A stretch of 64,000 nt of DNA from CAUPWF01 sp963515125 (GCA_052116865.1 JBQKKG010000001.1:62001-126000); one strand, 5' to 3'. Shown: positions 43,445 to 52,682, counted from the stretch's first letter. Notes: generated by a model from the sequence alone, not told the origin. A program made the numbers and translations.

Positions 43445-45010
43445 CACAATGCCACCAACAAGAATCGTATGAAAAGCAGTAACACCAACGATTTACAGCA
43501 GACGGTTACCGCCGAAAGCAACTTGCAGGACGTGGTGACCTTGGTATCCACTATGCACCGCAACCGAGAACCTCTCATCCACTGTGCTGTGTATATTGAG
43601 CTGACAGCCAATGACTACGACAGCTTAAAGCTGCTACAGACCGATGTGTTGACCGAGCTTGTGCGTTCCAAACTCAATGTGGACAGACTCTTGCTTCGTC
43701 AGCAGCAAGGCTTTTTATGCGTCGGCCCATCGGGACGAAATGTGTTTGGGAATCAATATGAAAGGGTGCTTCCTGCAAGCTCGGTAGCTAACCTGTACCC
43801 CTTTAACTATTCGGGTAAAACTGACAGCCACGGCTTTTACCTTGGGCGAGATAAGTTTGGCTCGAATATTCTCGTGGATTTCGATAAGCGAGAGGATGAC
43901 AAAACTAACCCTTGTATTCTTATTTTAGGTAACTCCGGGCAAGGAAAAAGCTATCTTTTAAAACTGATTTTGTGCAATATCTTAGAAAGTGGCAAAGCGG
44001 TCATATGCCTTGATCCAGAGCATGAATTTGCAGAGCTTGCGGAGAATTTGGGTGGATGCTTCATTGACCTTATGAGTGGTTGGTATATGATTAATCCCCT
44101 CGAACCAAAGTCTTGGGATGATGGTAGCTCGATACATGACAAGGAAGCACCTATGACTTTTAGGCAGGCAACCAAGCTGAGTCAGCATATCTCATTCCTA
44201 AAAGATTTCTTTCGTTGCTACAAGGATTTCACTGACAAGCACATTGATGTCATTGAAATCATGCTCTCCAAGCTCTACACAAAATGGAATATCAGTGACC
44301 ACACCGATTTTACCAGCCTTGAACCCAAATCTTACCCAATCCTATTAGACCTTTACACACTCATTGAAGAAGAATACCAAGGATACGATATCACAAAGCA
44401 TCAGCTCTATACCGCCGAGTTGTTGCAGGAAATCCTCTTAGGGATGCACTCCATGTGTATGGGTGCAGAAAGCAAATTCTTTAACGGCCACACCAATATC
44501 ACCTCTGATCGCTTCATTGTCTTTGGAGTAAAAGGTCTGTTACAGGCAAGTAAGAATGTGAAAAATGCGCTTCTGTTCAACGTGTTATCCTTTATGAGTG
44601 ACAAGCTCTTGACCGAGGGCAACACCGCCACCGCCATTGACGAGCTGTATTTATTCCTCACAAACCTCACCGCAATTGAGTACATCAGAAATTTTATGAA
44701 GCGTGTGCGAAAGAAAGAGTCCTCCGTAATTCTGTCCAGACAGAATTTGGAGGACTTTAATATTGAAGGCATTCGGGAGATGACAAAGCCTCTGTTTTCC
44801 ATTCCTACTCATCAATTCTTGTTCAATGCTGGTGCGGTTGATGCCAAGTTCTATATGGATACCTTACAGCTTGAAGAAAATGAATATAAGCTGATTCACT
44901 TCCCACAGCGTAATGTATGCCTCTATAAGTGTGGGAATGAGAGATATAACCTTGCTGTCCATGCACCTGCATACAAGGAAAAAATGTTTGGAAAGGCAGG
45001 TGGTCGATGA
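43445..45010 (+). pseudogene. VirB4/TraE ATPase, C-terminal two-thirds (third conjugative element)
   Basis: About 520 codons open from 43445; ATG 43469 is internal. The sequence begins inside the family (QDVVTLVSTMHRNREPLIHC), has Walker A LILGNSGQGKSYLLK and Walker B TAIDELYLFL and runs to the normal end. The N-terminal ~280 residues are missing; unit B and a foreign gene end stand at the break. Different from the VirB4 at 13668 (only distant relationship), so it is from another element type. Confidence 0.8.
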
Positions 45011-45799
45011 TGAACATTGTTGGATATGGCGGTGGAACAAATTCAACTGCTATGCTGATTGGAATGTATCAGCGCAATATTCCTGTGGATCTTATCTTAT
45101 TTTCTGACACTGGAGGAGAACAGCCTCATACCTATGAATATCTTCCCATTATGGATCAATGGCTGAGAGAACACAATCTTCCGTCAATCACTGTGGTAGA
45201 ATATACAGATAAAAAACGGTGATAGACTTACCTTAGAGCAGGAATGCCTGCGTGCAGGTAGCCTTCCGGCAATTGCTTACGGGTATAAAAAATGTTCGTT
45301 GAAGCATAAAGTTGCGCCACAGGATAAGTTCTGTAACCATTATCCACCTTGCCAAGAGGTATGGGCTACAGGAGAGAAAGTAACGAAATACATAGGGTTT
45401 GATGCAGGAGAGGAACGACGTCGCACAAATGCTTTTGTCTATGACATTCAGGACAAGAAGTATAAAAAGCAATATCCGCTCATCGATGGGGGATGGTATC
45501 GTGAGGACTGCATTACTGCAATTAAGCAGGAGGGCTTGCCACTACCGGGTAAGTCATCCTGCTTTTTTTGTCCCTCTATGAAGAAAAGTGAAATCCGCAC
45601 TTTATATCATCAGCATAAAGAGCTCTATGAACGTGCAATCTATATTGAAAAATGCGCACAGCCTAATCTTATCTCAGTAAAAGGGCTGGGGCGGAATTGG
45701 GCATGGCAAGATTTTGTTGAAGCTGACAAGCAGCAACAGGCAATGTGTTGGATGTTTCCTGAAAATGATATGCCTTGCGGATGTTACGATGGAGACTAA
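45007..45799 (+). pseudogene. PAPS-reductase/PP-loop-like ICE gene with frameshift
   Basis: ATG 45007 overlaps the virB4 stop. First part MMNIVGYGGGTNSTAMLIGM carries a PP-loop-like GGGTNS; after EYTDKK an extra A in a run of six (around 45213-45218) shifts the frame into a stop; the second part (LTLEQECLRAGSLPAIAYGY ... SSCFFCPSMKKSEI) continues the same protein with its CxxC. Removing one A restores one frame of about 263 codons. Family members are phosphoadenylyl-sulfate-reductase-like proteins of unknown role in conjugative elements. Confidence 0.75.
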
Positions 45800-45836
45800 A
45801 TTACAGTTTTTTATATGCATAAGAACATAATTATCA

Positions 45837-45865
45837 TTGACGATATATCGGAAGTCCGATATAAT
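45837..45865 (+). promoter_or_regulatory. hipBA promoter with operator between -35 and -10
   Basis: -35 TTGACG (45837-45842), 17-base spacer, -10 TATAAT (45860-45865). The spacer holds a perfect palindrome with 9-base arms TATATCGGA and TCCGATATA around AG (45844-45863), which must be the binding site of the HTH protein: classical TA autoregulation. Confidence 0.8.
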
Positions 45866-45881
45866 GGTAATGGTGATGAAA

Positions 45882-46337
45882 ATGACAATAAACGAATTAT
45901 TAAAAGAAAAAGGAATGTCCAGATACAGCCTGTCTAAAACAAGCGGTATTCCTTGGGCAACTCTCTCAGATATTTGCTGCGGCAAAACAAGCCTTTCACG
46001 ATGCAATGCACAAACGATTCAAAAGCTGTCAACTGCTTTTGATATGACGATTGAGGAAGTTTTGAATCTGACAACAGAGCCTTCTGAAAGTCAAAAAAAT
46101 GGCAAACCACAGGATCGCTTCTACTTGGAAACCAATCTTTCTACCCATCTGCAAAAGGCAATAGATGACTATGTACAGGGGGAAAAGGACAGGGTTTCCT
46201 ATATGGACTGTTTATGGGGAGAGTTGTATGGCTCTATCAATGCTGACCTTTGGGCAGGCGTGATATCGGAAGAACAGGCAAATTATCTGAGAACAAAATA
46301 CCTCTATGGAGAAGAACAGGAGGATAAAAATGACTGA
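45882..46337 (+). CDS. HipB-like HTH antitoxin
   Basis: 151 residues if started at ATG 45882 (MTINELLKEKGMSRYSLSKT). ATG 45864 overlaps the -10 box and cannot be used; ATG 45876 is possible. The transcript start should fall near 45872, so the mRNA has almost no leader. HTH in GMSRYSLSKTSGIPWATLSD; C-terminal acidic domain (VSYMDCLWGELYGSINADLW). Overlaps the HipA gene by 8 bases. Confidence 0.75.
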   Translation: MTINELLKEKGMSRYSLSKTSGIPWATLSDICCGKTSLSRCNAQTIQKLSTAFDMTIEEVLNLTTEPSESQKNGKPQDRFYLETNLSTHLQKAIDDYVQGEKDRVSYMDCLWGELYGSINADLWAGVISEEQANYLRTKYLYGEEQEDKND

Positions 46338-47274
46338 TTTTACAAACTGTCCCGTGAATAAGTTTAAGGGCTATGGCGGTGCCAATGGCAACAAAATCAA
46401 CATCGAATATAACGGTACAAGCTATATGCTGAAGTTTCCGCCGGTGCCGACAAAGAACAAAGTGATGAGCTATACCAATAGCTGTATTTGTGAATATCTT
46501 AACTGTCATATCTTTGAAATGCTTGGATTCACAGTACAGGAAACTCTCCTTGGCACTTATACCGACAAGCGTGGCAAAGAAAAGATTGTGGTTGCTTGTA
46601 AGGATTTTACCTCTGACGGTAAGAAGTTGATGGAGTTTGCCCATCTGAAAAACACCTGTGTGGACAGCGAACAAAACGGCTATGGCACAGAGCTGTCTTC
46701 CATTATGAAAGCCATTGACGAGCAGTCACTCGTGGAGCCCCAAAGACTAAAAGACTTCTTTTGGGATATGTTTGTGGCAGATGCCTTCCTCGGTAACTTT
46801 GACAGGCACAATGGTAACTGGGGAATATTGATTGATGAGCAGAAACAGTGTGCGGACATTGCTCCTGTTTATGACTGTGGCTCTTGCCTCTATCCCCAGC
46901 TAGATGACCTCCAAATGCAGAAGGTACTCAGTGACGAAAAGGAAATAGACCAGCGTGTTTATGTGTTCCCCACCTCGGCAATCGTGGAAAATGGTAAAAA
47001 GATATCCTATTTCGACATCATATCCTCGCTCAAAAATGAGGCTTGCAACCAAGCTCTAAAGCGGATTGCAGAGCGCATTGACATGGATAAAATAGGTCGT
47101 ATGATTGAGGAAACACCTTTCATTACAGAGGTGCAAAAGGATTTCTATAAGGTCATGATTTTTGAGCGAAAAGCAAAAATCATTGATTACAGCATGGAGC
47201 TGCTTCTGAGGCAGGAGCTTACCCCGAAAGAGCAACAAGGCTTATTAGAGCCGACACAAGAGTTTACAATGTAA
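46330..47274 (+). CDS. HipA-like kinase toxin
   Basis: 314 residues from ATG 46330 (AGGAGG in the HipB end). Kinase motifs: KFPPVPTKNKVMSY region, catalytic FLGNFDRHNGNWG (HxDRHxxN-like) and metal-binding APVYDCGSCLYP (DxG). Member of the HipA/CtkA group, which phosphorylates targets such as aminoacyl-tRNA synthetases in known cases; the target here is unknown. The module is intact among decayed conjugation genes, as expected for an addiction or defence unit. Confidence 0.85.
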   Translation: MTDFTNCPVNKFKGYGGANGNKINIEYNGTSYMLKFPPVPTKNKVMSYTNSCICEYLNCHIFEMLGFTVQETLLGTYTDKRGKEKIVVACKDFTSDGKKLMEFAHLKNTCVDSEQNGYGTELSSIMKAIDEQSLVEPQRLKDFFWDMFVADAFLGNFDRHNGNWGILIDEQKQCADIAPVYDCGSCLYPQLDDLQMQKVLSDEKEIDQRVYVFPTSAIVENGKKISYFDIISSLKNEACNQALKRIAERIDMDKIGRMIEETPFITEVQKDFYKVMIFERKAKIIDYSMELLLRQELTPKEQQGLLEPTQEFTM

Positions 47275-47286
47275 CTGTTCAGATGA

Positions 47287-47336
47287 AATCACTCACTATA
47301 CGATTGTTCATGCAATCGTATAGTGGGTGATTTTTT
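47287..47336 (+). terminator. Strong terminator after hipA
   Basis: Arms AATCACTCACTATACGATTG and CAATCGTATAGTGGGTGATT around loop TTCATG, followed by TTTTTT. Confidence 0.85.
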
Positions 47337-47352
47337 ATTGGAGGTAATTTTT

Positions 47353-47583
47353 TTGGCAGAACTAATATCAACGGCACTGCTTGCAGTAAAAGCGGCAGCC
47401 AAAGCACTGAGCGATGAACGACTTCGCAAAGGCATTGCTTGGACAATCGGTCTTATCCTGTCCCAATCATTTTGATCATTGTCTTAATTTGTGGACTGCT
47501 CTCAGGAACTGCTGATCACAACAACACTGCTGTGGGATTGTGCTTTAAGGGCGGTGTAATTTTGGGCAAAAATATTTTATAAT
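47353..47583 (+). pseudogene. Cell-wall hydrolase (CwlT-like) N-terminal remnant, frameshifted
   Basis: TTG start 47353 behind GGAGG. MAELISTALLAVKAAAKALS then ...GIAWTIGLIL, broken by a frameshift after which PIILIIVLICGLLSGTADHN continues the membrane anchor in another frame. Resembles the N-terminus of ICE NlpC/P60 hydrolases; the enzyme domain is gone. Confidence 0.6.
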
Positions 47584-47587
47584 ATCG

Positions 47588-48262
47588 TTGTTCCTCCAAC
47601 AGTTCTATCGTGAAATGCTTGCCGTAGCCGATGAGATTGGTACCCTCCCAAAGATTGATAGCTTTGAAATGATGCTATCAGCAGGACGCTCCCGAAGAAT
47701 ATCCGTTGTCCCAATTATTCAGTCCTTTGCCCGGCTTGATAAAAATTACGGCAAAGAGGGTTCTGAAATCATAACGGACAACTGCCAGCTCACCATCTTT
47801 GGCGGCTTTGCTCCTAACTCCGAAACCGCAGAAACATTGTCCAAAGCACTTGGCACACGCACGGTTATGAGTGGTAGCATCAGTAGAGGGAAAAATGATC
47901 CCTCACAATCCTTGCAGATGATGGAACGACCACTGCTTACAGCTGATGAACTGAAGTCGCTTAAGAAAGGTAACTTTGTTGTGATGAAAACCGGTGCACA
48001 TCCAATGCAGACTAAGCTGAAGCTGTTCCTTGATTGGGGTATCACCTTTGATAAAATCTATGAAACCGAGGAACGCTCCTGCCGTAAGGTTTACTATGCC
48101 GACAAAGAGGAATTAGAGGAAAATATCCTAAAGGCAATCAGTGATACAAAATCTCAGGAACACTCATCTGAGGCAATGAGAAATAGCAATGCCTACGGAG
48201 GTATGGATTATACACCTCTCGCCGAGCAGCAAATGACAGAACAAAAAGCTAAAACAAAATGA
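47588..48262 (+). pseudogene. TraG/VirD4-type coupling protein, C-terminal remnant
   Basis: About 224 codons. YREMLAVADEIGTLPKID, then SAGRSRRISVVPIIQSFARL, GGFAPNSETAETLSKALGTR and the late TGAHPMQTKLKLFLDWG of VirD4 proteins. The N-terminal ATPase core is missing, and the Walker B strand has been lost by a small deletion, apparently between two GATGAG copies. Not functional. Confidence 0.75.
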
Positions 48263-48309
48263 ATGATAAGAGTTTGATTGTCTTTGCGTATCATTCACCT
48301 TTTATTCGG

Positions 48310-48315
48310 TATAAT
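48310..48315 (+). promoter_or_regulatory. -10 box of recombinase 1
   Basis: TATAAT 33 bases before ATG 48348; no clear -35 and no SARP heptamers, in contrast to the promoter of recombinase 2. Confidence 0.5.
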
Positions 48316-48347
48316 AGGTGTATCAGACCGAAAGAGAGGAATTATTT

Positions 48348-49196
48348 ATGAACACTATTATTTCACCTGCTATGCTGGATAATTATAACGCCTATCTGCG
48401 AAACGAAGAACGGAGCGTCAACACAATAGCTAAGTACATCCGTGATTTGCGGATGTTTTCTTCTTATCTGGCAGGGAGAAAAATTGACAAGCCGATTGTG
48501 CTTAACTGGAAAGAGAAACTGACCCAAACCCATACCCCGGCCAGTGTCAATTCCATGCTTGCTGCTGTCAATGGCTTTTTGGATTGGGCAGGCAAGCCAG
48601 AGTGCAAAGTAAAGCCGCTGAAAATCCAGCGCACAGTATTTGCAAAGCCGGAAAAGGAACTGACCCGTGCCGAATACCTCCGGCTGGTGCAGGCCGCCGA
48701 CCGTCAGAAGAACCGCAGGCTCTCCCTGTTGCTACAAACAATCTGTGCAACCGGAATCCGTGTGTCGGAGCTTCGATTTATCACCGTTGCCACCATGCAG
48801 ACAGGCCGTGCCGTGGTGGACTGCAAGGGCAAGACCCGCACCATTTTTTTGCCAAAGGAGCTTTGCAGAAACCTGAAATATTACTGCCGGGAACAGAGCA
48901 TTGAGGATGGTGTAATCTTTTGCACCAAGACAGGAAAGCCTCTTGACCGCTCCAACATTTGGCGGGATATGCAGGCGTTATGTGCGAGTGCAGGCGTGGA
49001 GCCGGGAAAGGTATTCCCCCACAACCTCCGCCATCTGTTTGCTCGGACGTATTACCGGCTCGAAAAAGACCTGTCTCGCCTTGCCGATCTGCTCGGTCAT
49101 TCCAATGTCAGCACCACTCGTATTTATACGATGGAAACAGGAACGGAACACGCAAAACAGCTTGACCGGTTAGGGCTGGTATGTTCCAGACGATAA
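48348..49196 (+). CDS. Tyrosine recombinase 1 (putative DNA invertase)
   Basis: 282 residues, GAGAGG site. N-terminal SAM-like core-binding domain (SVNTIAKYIRDLRMFSSYLA), catalytic residues Arg in TGIRVSEL, Lys in CKGKTRT, HxxR in HNLRHLFAR, His in LGHSNVS and nucleophile Tyr in TTRIYTM. Same length and about two-thirds identity with recombinase 2 at 51811. No element-integration features near it; the perfect inverted repeats that start two bases after its stop make it a promoter invertase candidate. Confidence 0.88.
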   Translation: MNTIISPAMLDNYNAYLRNEERSVNTIAKYIRDLRMFSSYLAGRKIDKPIVLNWKEKLTQTHTPASVNSMLAAVNGFLDWAGKPECKVKPLKIQRTVFAKPEKELTRAEYLRLVQAADRQKNRRLSLLLQTICATGIRVSELRFITVATMQTGRAVVDCKGKTRTIFLPKELCRNLKYYCREQSIEDGVIFCTKTGKPLDRSNIWRDMQALCASAGVEPGKVFPHNLRHLFARTYYRLEKDLSRLADLLGHSNVSTTRIYTMETGTEHAKQLDRLGLVCSRR

Positions 49197-49198
49197 GA

Positions 49199-49222
49199 AC
49201 AACATAAGGACAATTATGTTGT
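49199..49222 (+). repeat. Switch 1, left recombination site
   Basis: 24 bases exactly repeated in inverse orientation at 49429-49452. Inner symmetry: arms ACAACATAA and TTATGTTGT around centre GGACAA, the structure of a tyrosine-recombinase core site. Confidence 0.8.
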
Positions 49223-49257
49223 GGGGAAGCACATCTTTTTTATTATAGTAATATATT

Positions 49258-49266
49258 ATTATAACA
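49258..49266 (-). promoter_or_regulatory. Promoter inside invertible segment 1 (leftward)
   Basis: TGTTATAAT on the minus strand, an extended -10; no good -35. A second TATAAT lies at 49247-49242. Confidence 0.5.
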
Positions 49267-49312
49267 CATATTACTGAAATCCGATAGCCACATAAAAAAC
49301 TCTACTGAAAAT

Positions 49313-49382
49313 GAGCATGGCAAAAAAGCTGGAACGCTAAAAAACAGTGTCCGGCTTGTTTGCTATGCTCGCTTTATTTTTA
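49313..49382 (+). terminator. Hairpin inside invertible segment 1
   Basis: 12-base-pair stem with one G-U pair and a 34-base loop, then GCTTTATTTTTAGG. In the present orientation it stands between recombinase 1 and the kinase gene. Confidence 0.5.
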
Positions 49383-49428
49383 GGCTGTCAGATATGTAAA
49401 TTCAAAAAGTCATATTGCATCATGTACG

Positions 49429-49452
49429 ACAACATAATTGTCCTTATGTTGT
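49429..49452 (-). repeat. Switch 1, right recombination site
   Basis: Exact inverse copy of 49199-49222 (arms ACAACATAA and TTATGTTGT, centre TTGTCC). It ends 33 bases before the kinase start codon, so a flipped promoter would read straight into it. Confidence 0.8.
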
Positions 49453-49485
49453 CACGGCAGCGCAGACGAAAAGGAGGGAGAGGCG

Positions 49486-50793
49486 ATGCTTTCCGAAGCA
49501 TATATCAATATTGTGTTGCAAACCTTTGGCGGAATGATCTGCCTACTCCTGTGGATATTTTTGCGATTTATTCGGCGGGATCAGGAGGGGTTGGATAAGC
49601 TGTTTCAGCGGTTTTTGATGGTGAACATCGTGATACAGCTTTTGAATGTGGTATCGAGGTACTTTCATGGCAGACCGGGGACAGCTGTCTATGTAATTGT
49701 CGTGGTTGTGGACTTTCTTCTCTTAGCACTACACTACCCATTGCTTGGAACCATCACTGATTATCTTGCTGCTTATTTACAGAAAAATGGTGCGAGATGC
49801 AAAGCCCTTTCCCCCGCTGTATGGACAATCTTCGCCATCGGGATTGTGCTGGTAGTGGTATCGCAGTTTAATGGAATGTATTATACGATTGACGCACAAA
49901 ACAGATATACCCGTCAGCCAGGAATATTGCTGTATTTCGCAATTGCAATTTTCGGCATGGTTATCGACCTGTGTGTCTTTCTGTATCACAGAAAGACACT
50001 CCCCTTAAAGGAATATCAGGTCCTTGTATCCTGCATGGTAATTGCCATCGCCACGGTAAGTATGCAGGCGGTAGTATTGGGGGTGTTCTATTTTTGTATC
50101 ATCGTTACGTTTGCAGCGGTCTGCATCTTTATTTCTATACAAGTGGAGCAGACAAATCGGCTTAACGAAAAAGAACTGGAGTTGGAAAAAAGCCAGACCG
50201 CCATTATGCTGTCGCAGATACAGCCACACTTTTTATATAACTCCCTGTTGGGCATCAAGCAGCTCTGCGATGTTGACCCCAAACGGGCATCCGATGCGCT
50301 TGAGCATTTTTCCTATTATCTGCGCAGTAACTTGGATTCCCTCACCGATGACAGGCTGATCCCCTTTGATAAGGAACTGGTTCATGTAAAAGACTATCTA
50401 TACTTAGAAAAAATGCGGTTTCCCAAAAAGCTGGCGGTGGAATGGGACATCTGCTTTACAGATTTTCTTTTGCCCTCCCTTACCCTCCAGCCCATTGTGG
50501 AGAATGCCGTGCGGCATGGCATTACCAAAAAGAGAGGCGGCGGCATGGTGACGATTCAAAGCGAACGGACAGAGGACGCCATGGTGCTTACCGTGACCGA
50601 TACTGGAATCGGATTTGATGAGAACGAGAAAAAGGACGATGGCCGTTCCCACATCGGTCTTGAGAATGTGCGCAATCGTCTGAGCGTACAGTGCGGCGGC
50701 TCCCTGCTGATTGAAAGTGAAAAGGGCGCGGGGACACAAGCAAAAATCATAATACCACAGAGGGAGGGATACGATGCGGATTATAGCGGTTGA
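49486..50793 (+). CDS. LytS-type sensor histidine kinase
   Basis: 435 residues from ATG 49486 (AAGGAGGGAG site; earlier start codons in frame overlap the recombination site). Six membrane helices in the first 230 residues, then a short coiled coil, the phosphoacceptor histidine in MLSQIQPHFLYNSLLGIKQL, and GHKL ATPase motifs (QPIVENAVRHGI, DTGIGFD, GLENVRNRL). Overlaps the response regulator by 20 bases. LytS kinases usually pair with LytTR regulators; this one pairs with a SARP-type one. Likely senses a peptide or envelope signal; ligand unknown. Confidence 0.88.
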   Translation: MLSEAYINIVLQTFGGMICLLLWIFLRFIRRDQEGLDKLFQRFLMVNIVIQLLNVVSRYFHGRPGTAVYVIVVVVDFLLLALHYPLLGTITDYLAAYLQKNGARCKALSPAVWTIFAIGIVLVVVSQFNGMYYTIDAQNRYTRQPGILLYFAIAIFGMVIDLCVFLYHRKTLPLKEYQVLVSCMVIAIATVSMQAVVLGVFYFCIIVTFAAVCIFISIQVEQTNRLNEKELELEKSQTAIMLSQIQPHFLYNSLLGIKQLCDVDPKRASDALEHFSYYLRSNLDSLTDDRLIPFDKELVHVKDYLYLEKMRFPKKLAVEWDICFTDFLLPSLTLQPIVENAVRHGITKKRGGGMVTIQSERTEDAMVLTVTDTGIGFDENEKKDDGRSHIGLENVRNRLSVQCGGSLLIESEKGAGTQAKIIIPQREGYDADYSG

Positions 50794-51577
50794 TGATGAA
50801 GAATTAGCGGTGGACAATATCATGACTCTGCTGAAAGAGGTGGAGCCGGATGCAGAACTTGTGAGCTTTACCGAGCCGGAGGAAGCTTTTGACTACATCT
50901 CACAAAATAAGATAGACATTGCTTTTTTAGATATAGAGATGGGGGAATATTCTGGACTTGCACTGGCGGATAAGTGCAGGGAGCTCTGTCCCACAGTCAA
51001 TCTTATTTTCGTAACCGGATACTCAAAGTACAGCGTGGATGCCTACAAGCTCCGTGTCAGCGGCTATTTGATGAAGCCTATCCGTGTGGATGATCTGCGT
51101 GTGGAGATGGATAATTTGCGCCATCCCCTTTCCGAAAAACCCCCTTGTCGGGTGCGGATACATACCTTTGGGAATTTTGAGGTGTTTGTAGACGAAATGC
51201 CCCTGAAGCTGCCAAGAACAAAATGTAAGGAGTGTCTGGCCTATCTGGTTGACCGCAAGGGGGCAGGCGTTACCTACGCCCAGCTATCCTCGGTGCTTTG
51301 GGAGGGGAAACCCTTTGGTCTTAGCCAGCAAAACAACACCTACAAAGTCGTTTCAGAACTGATGAAAGCACTGAAAGCGGTAGATGCAGCAGATATTATA
51401 CTAAAAAACCACACAGACATTGCTGTGGACACGGCAAAGCTGGACTGCGATTATTATTCGGCCACCGATGGAGGGATAGTGGGGACCAGCGCTTTTACCG
51501 GCGAATACATGACCAATTACAGTTGGGCAGAATTTACATTGGGAGAGCTTATCAAACTCAAGAGACATACCAAATAG
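50774..51577 (+). CDS. Response regulator with SARP/OmpR-like output domain
   Basis: 267 residues. Receiver domain with VDDEE, phospho-Asp in IAFLDIEMGEYSG and Lys in YLMKPIRVDDL. C-terminal winged helix RIHTFGNFEVFVDEMPLKLP, then CLAYLVDRKGAGVTYAQLSS and LWEGK: the SARP layout. SARP activators bind 7-base direct repeats 11 bases apart just upstream of -10; exactly such pairs occur at 51654 and 53021, so the regulator probably activates recombinase 2 and the downstream receiver operon. Confidence 0.85.
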   Translation: MRIIAVDDEELAVDNIMTLLKEVEPDAELVSFTEPEEAFDYISQNKIDIAFLDIEMGEYSGLALADKCRELCPTVNLIFVTGYSKYSVDAYKLRVSGYLMKPIRVDDLRVEMDNLRHPLSEKPPCRVRIHTFGNFEVFVDEMPLKLPRTKCKECLAYLVDRKGAGVTYAQLSSVLWEGKPFGLSQQNNTYKVVSELMKALKAVDAADIILKNHTDIAVDTAKLDCDYYSATDGGIVGTSAFTGEYMTNYSWAEFTLGELIKLKRHTK

Positions 51578-51583
51578 GTAGTA

Positions 51584-51626
51584 AAAAAATCAGCGTAATG
51601 GGATAAAACCGTGACGCTGATTTTTT
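51584..51626 (+). terminator. Terminator after the two-component genes
   Basis: AAAAAATCAGCGT / ACGCTGATTTTTT with a 17-base loop. Confidence 0.8.
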
Positions 51627-51653
51627 GTTGCCCAATCGCAAAACGGATTCTTT

Positions 51654-51687
51654 TTGTCAGGATTACGTCAGCTATGTTTTTTATAAT
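51654..51687 (+). promoter_or_regulatory. SARP-type activated promoter of recombinase 2
   Basis: Heptamers TTGTCAG (51654-51660) and ACGTCAG (51665-51671) 4 bases apart, then exactly 10 bases, then TATAAT (51682-51687). The same two heptamers, spacings and -10 occur at 53021-53054. No -35 box, as in activator-dependent promoters. Confidence 0.7.
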
Positions 51688-51810
51688 GCGGATAAAAATA
51701 AAAGAATAAAAGGTTTCCGTGTCGGTCACTTGCTAAAACAGCCCATGCGTATGTGTTATTAAATTTATGGCACAATAATACTGACCAAATAGAAAAGCGA
51801 GGAAAAAACA

Positions 51811-52659
51811 ATGGACAATCAGAATCTGTTATTAAAAATAAGTGAATATGCAGTTTATCTGTACAGTGAGGAACGAAGCGAGAATACGATTACGAAGTAC
51901 GTCCGTGATCTGCGGGCGTTCTGTGTTTATTTGGCTAATAGCGAAATAAATAAAGCGGTTGTGCTGGATTGGAAAGACAAGCTGACAAATGAGTACGCGC
52001 CCACCAGTGTGAACAGTATGCTGGCGGCGGTCAACAGCTTTTTCAACTGGCTTGACTTGCCACAGTTTAAGGTAAAGCCCCTGAAAATACAGCGGGAAAT
52101 TTTCGCACGACCAGAAAAGGAGCTGACAAGGCAGGAATATGACCGACTTGTGAGGGCAGCCCAGGAGAAGAACAACGAAAGGCTGGCGCTTCTTTTACAG
52201 ACTATATGTTCCACCGGCATCCGGGTGAGCGAGCTACCGTTTATCACAGCGAAGGCCGTAAAAACCGGACGGGCAACCGTGGATTGCAAAGGCAAGACCC
52301 GAACGGTGCTCCTGCCAAAAGAGCTTTGCAAAAGCCTGTCACGCTACTGCAAGGAGCAGAAAATTACAGAGGGCGTGGTGTTTCAGACAGCCAGTGGCGC
52401 GCCGCTTAATCGGAGCAATATCTGGCGGAATATGAAAAAGTTGTGTGAAAGTGCCGGTGTGGAGAGAAGCAAGGTGTTTCCCCACAATTTGCGGCACCTG
52501 TTTGCAAGAACCTACTACACACTGGAAAAAGACCTGTCGAAGCTGGCCGATTTGTTGGGGCATACCAATGTCACCACTACGCGAATCTACACGATGGAAA
52601 GCGGCAGGGAGCATATCCGGCAGCTTGAACGCATGGGGCTTGTTTTGAGCAAAAAATAA
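51811..52659 (+). CDS. Tyrosine recombinase 2 (putative DNA invertase)
   Basis: 282 residues, GCGAGG site before ATG 51811. Same domains and catalytic residues as recombinase 1 (TGIRVSEL, CKGKTRT, HNLRHLFAR, LGHTNVT, TTRIYTM). Preceded by the SARP-type promoter and followed 5 bases after the stop by a second pair of inverted sites. Arose by duplication of a recombinase-plus-switch module. Confidence 0.88.
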   Translation: MDNQNLLLKISEYAVYLYSEERSENTITKYVRDLRAFCVYLANSEINKAVVLDWKDKLTNEYAPTSVNSMLAAVNSFFNWLDLPQFKVKPLKIQREIFARPEKELTRQEYDRLVRAAQEKNNERLALLLQTICSTGIRVSELPFITAKAVKTGRATVDCKGKTRTVLLPKELCKSLSRYCKEQKITEGVVFQTASGAPLNRSNIWRNMKKLCESAGVERSKVFPHNLRHLFARTYYTLEKDLSKLADLLGHTNVTTTRIYTMESGREHIRQLERMGLVLSKK

Positions 52660-52664
52660 AGACC

Positions 52665-52682
52665 ACATAACAGCAGTTATGC
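52665..52682 (+). repeat. Switch 2, left recombination site
   Basis: ACATAA-CAGCAG-TTATGC. Inverse copy at 52846-52863 (17 of 18 bases). Same arms as switch 1 with a different 6-base centre. Confidence 0.75.

Larger units (their letters stand above)
49223..49428 (+). other. Invertible segment 1 (206 bases), now apparently OFF
   Basis: Bounded by perfect inverted 24-base sites. Contains a leftward extended -10 promoter (TGTTATAAT on the minus strand, 49266-49258) and a hairpin GAGCATGGCAAA / TTTGCTATGCTC (49313-49324, 49359-49370) followed by a T-rich stretch. In the present orientation, the promoter points to the recombinase gene and the hairpin blocks rightward read-through, so the kinase gene has no visible promoter. 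Inversion would turn the promoter towards the kinase. Confidence 0.7.

Noticed and set aside
45198..45225. Programmed frameshift in the PAPS-reductase-like gene
   Set aside because: The A6 run would favour -1 slippage, but the second part needs +1; a plain indel is simpler.
48290..49196. Recombinase 1 as integrase of a genomic island
   Set aside because: No attachment-site duplication or tRNA target was seen, while perfect inverted core sites lie directly after the gene; inversion is the better reading.
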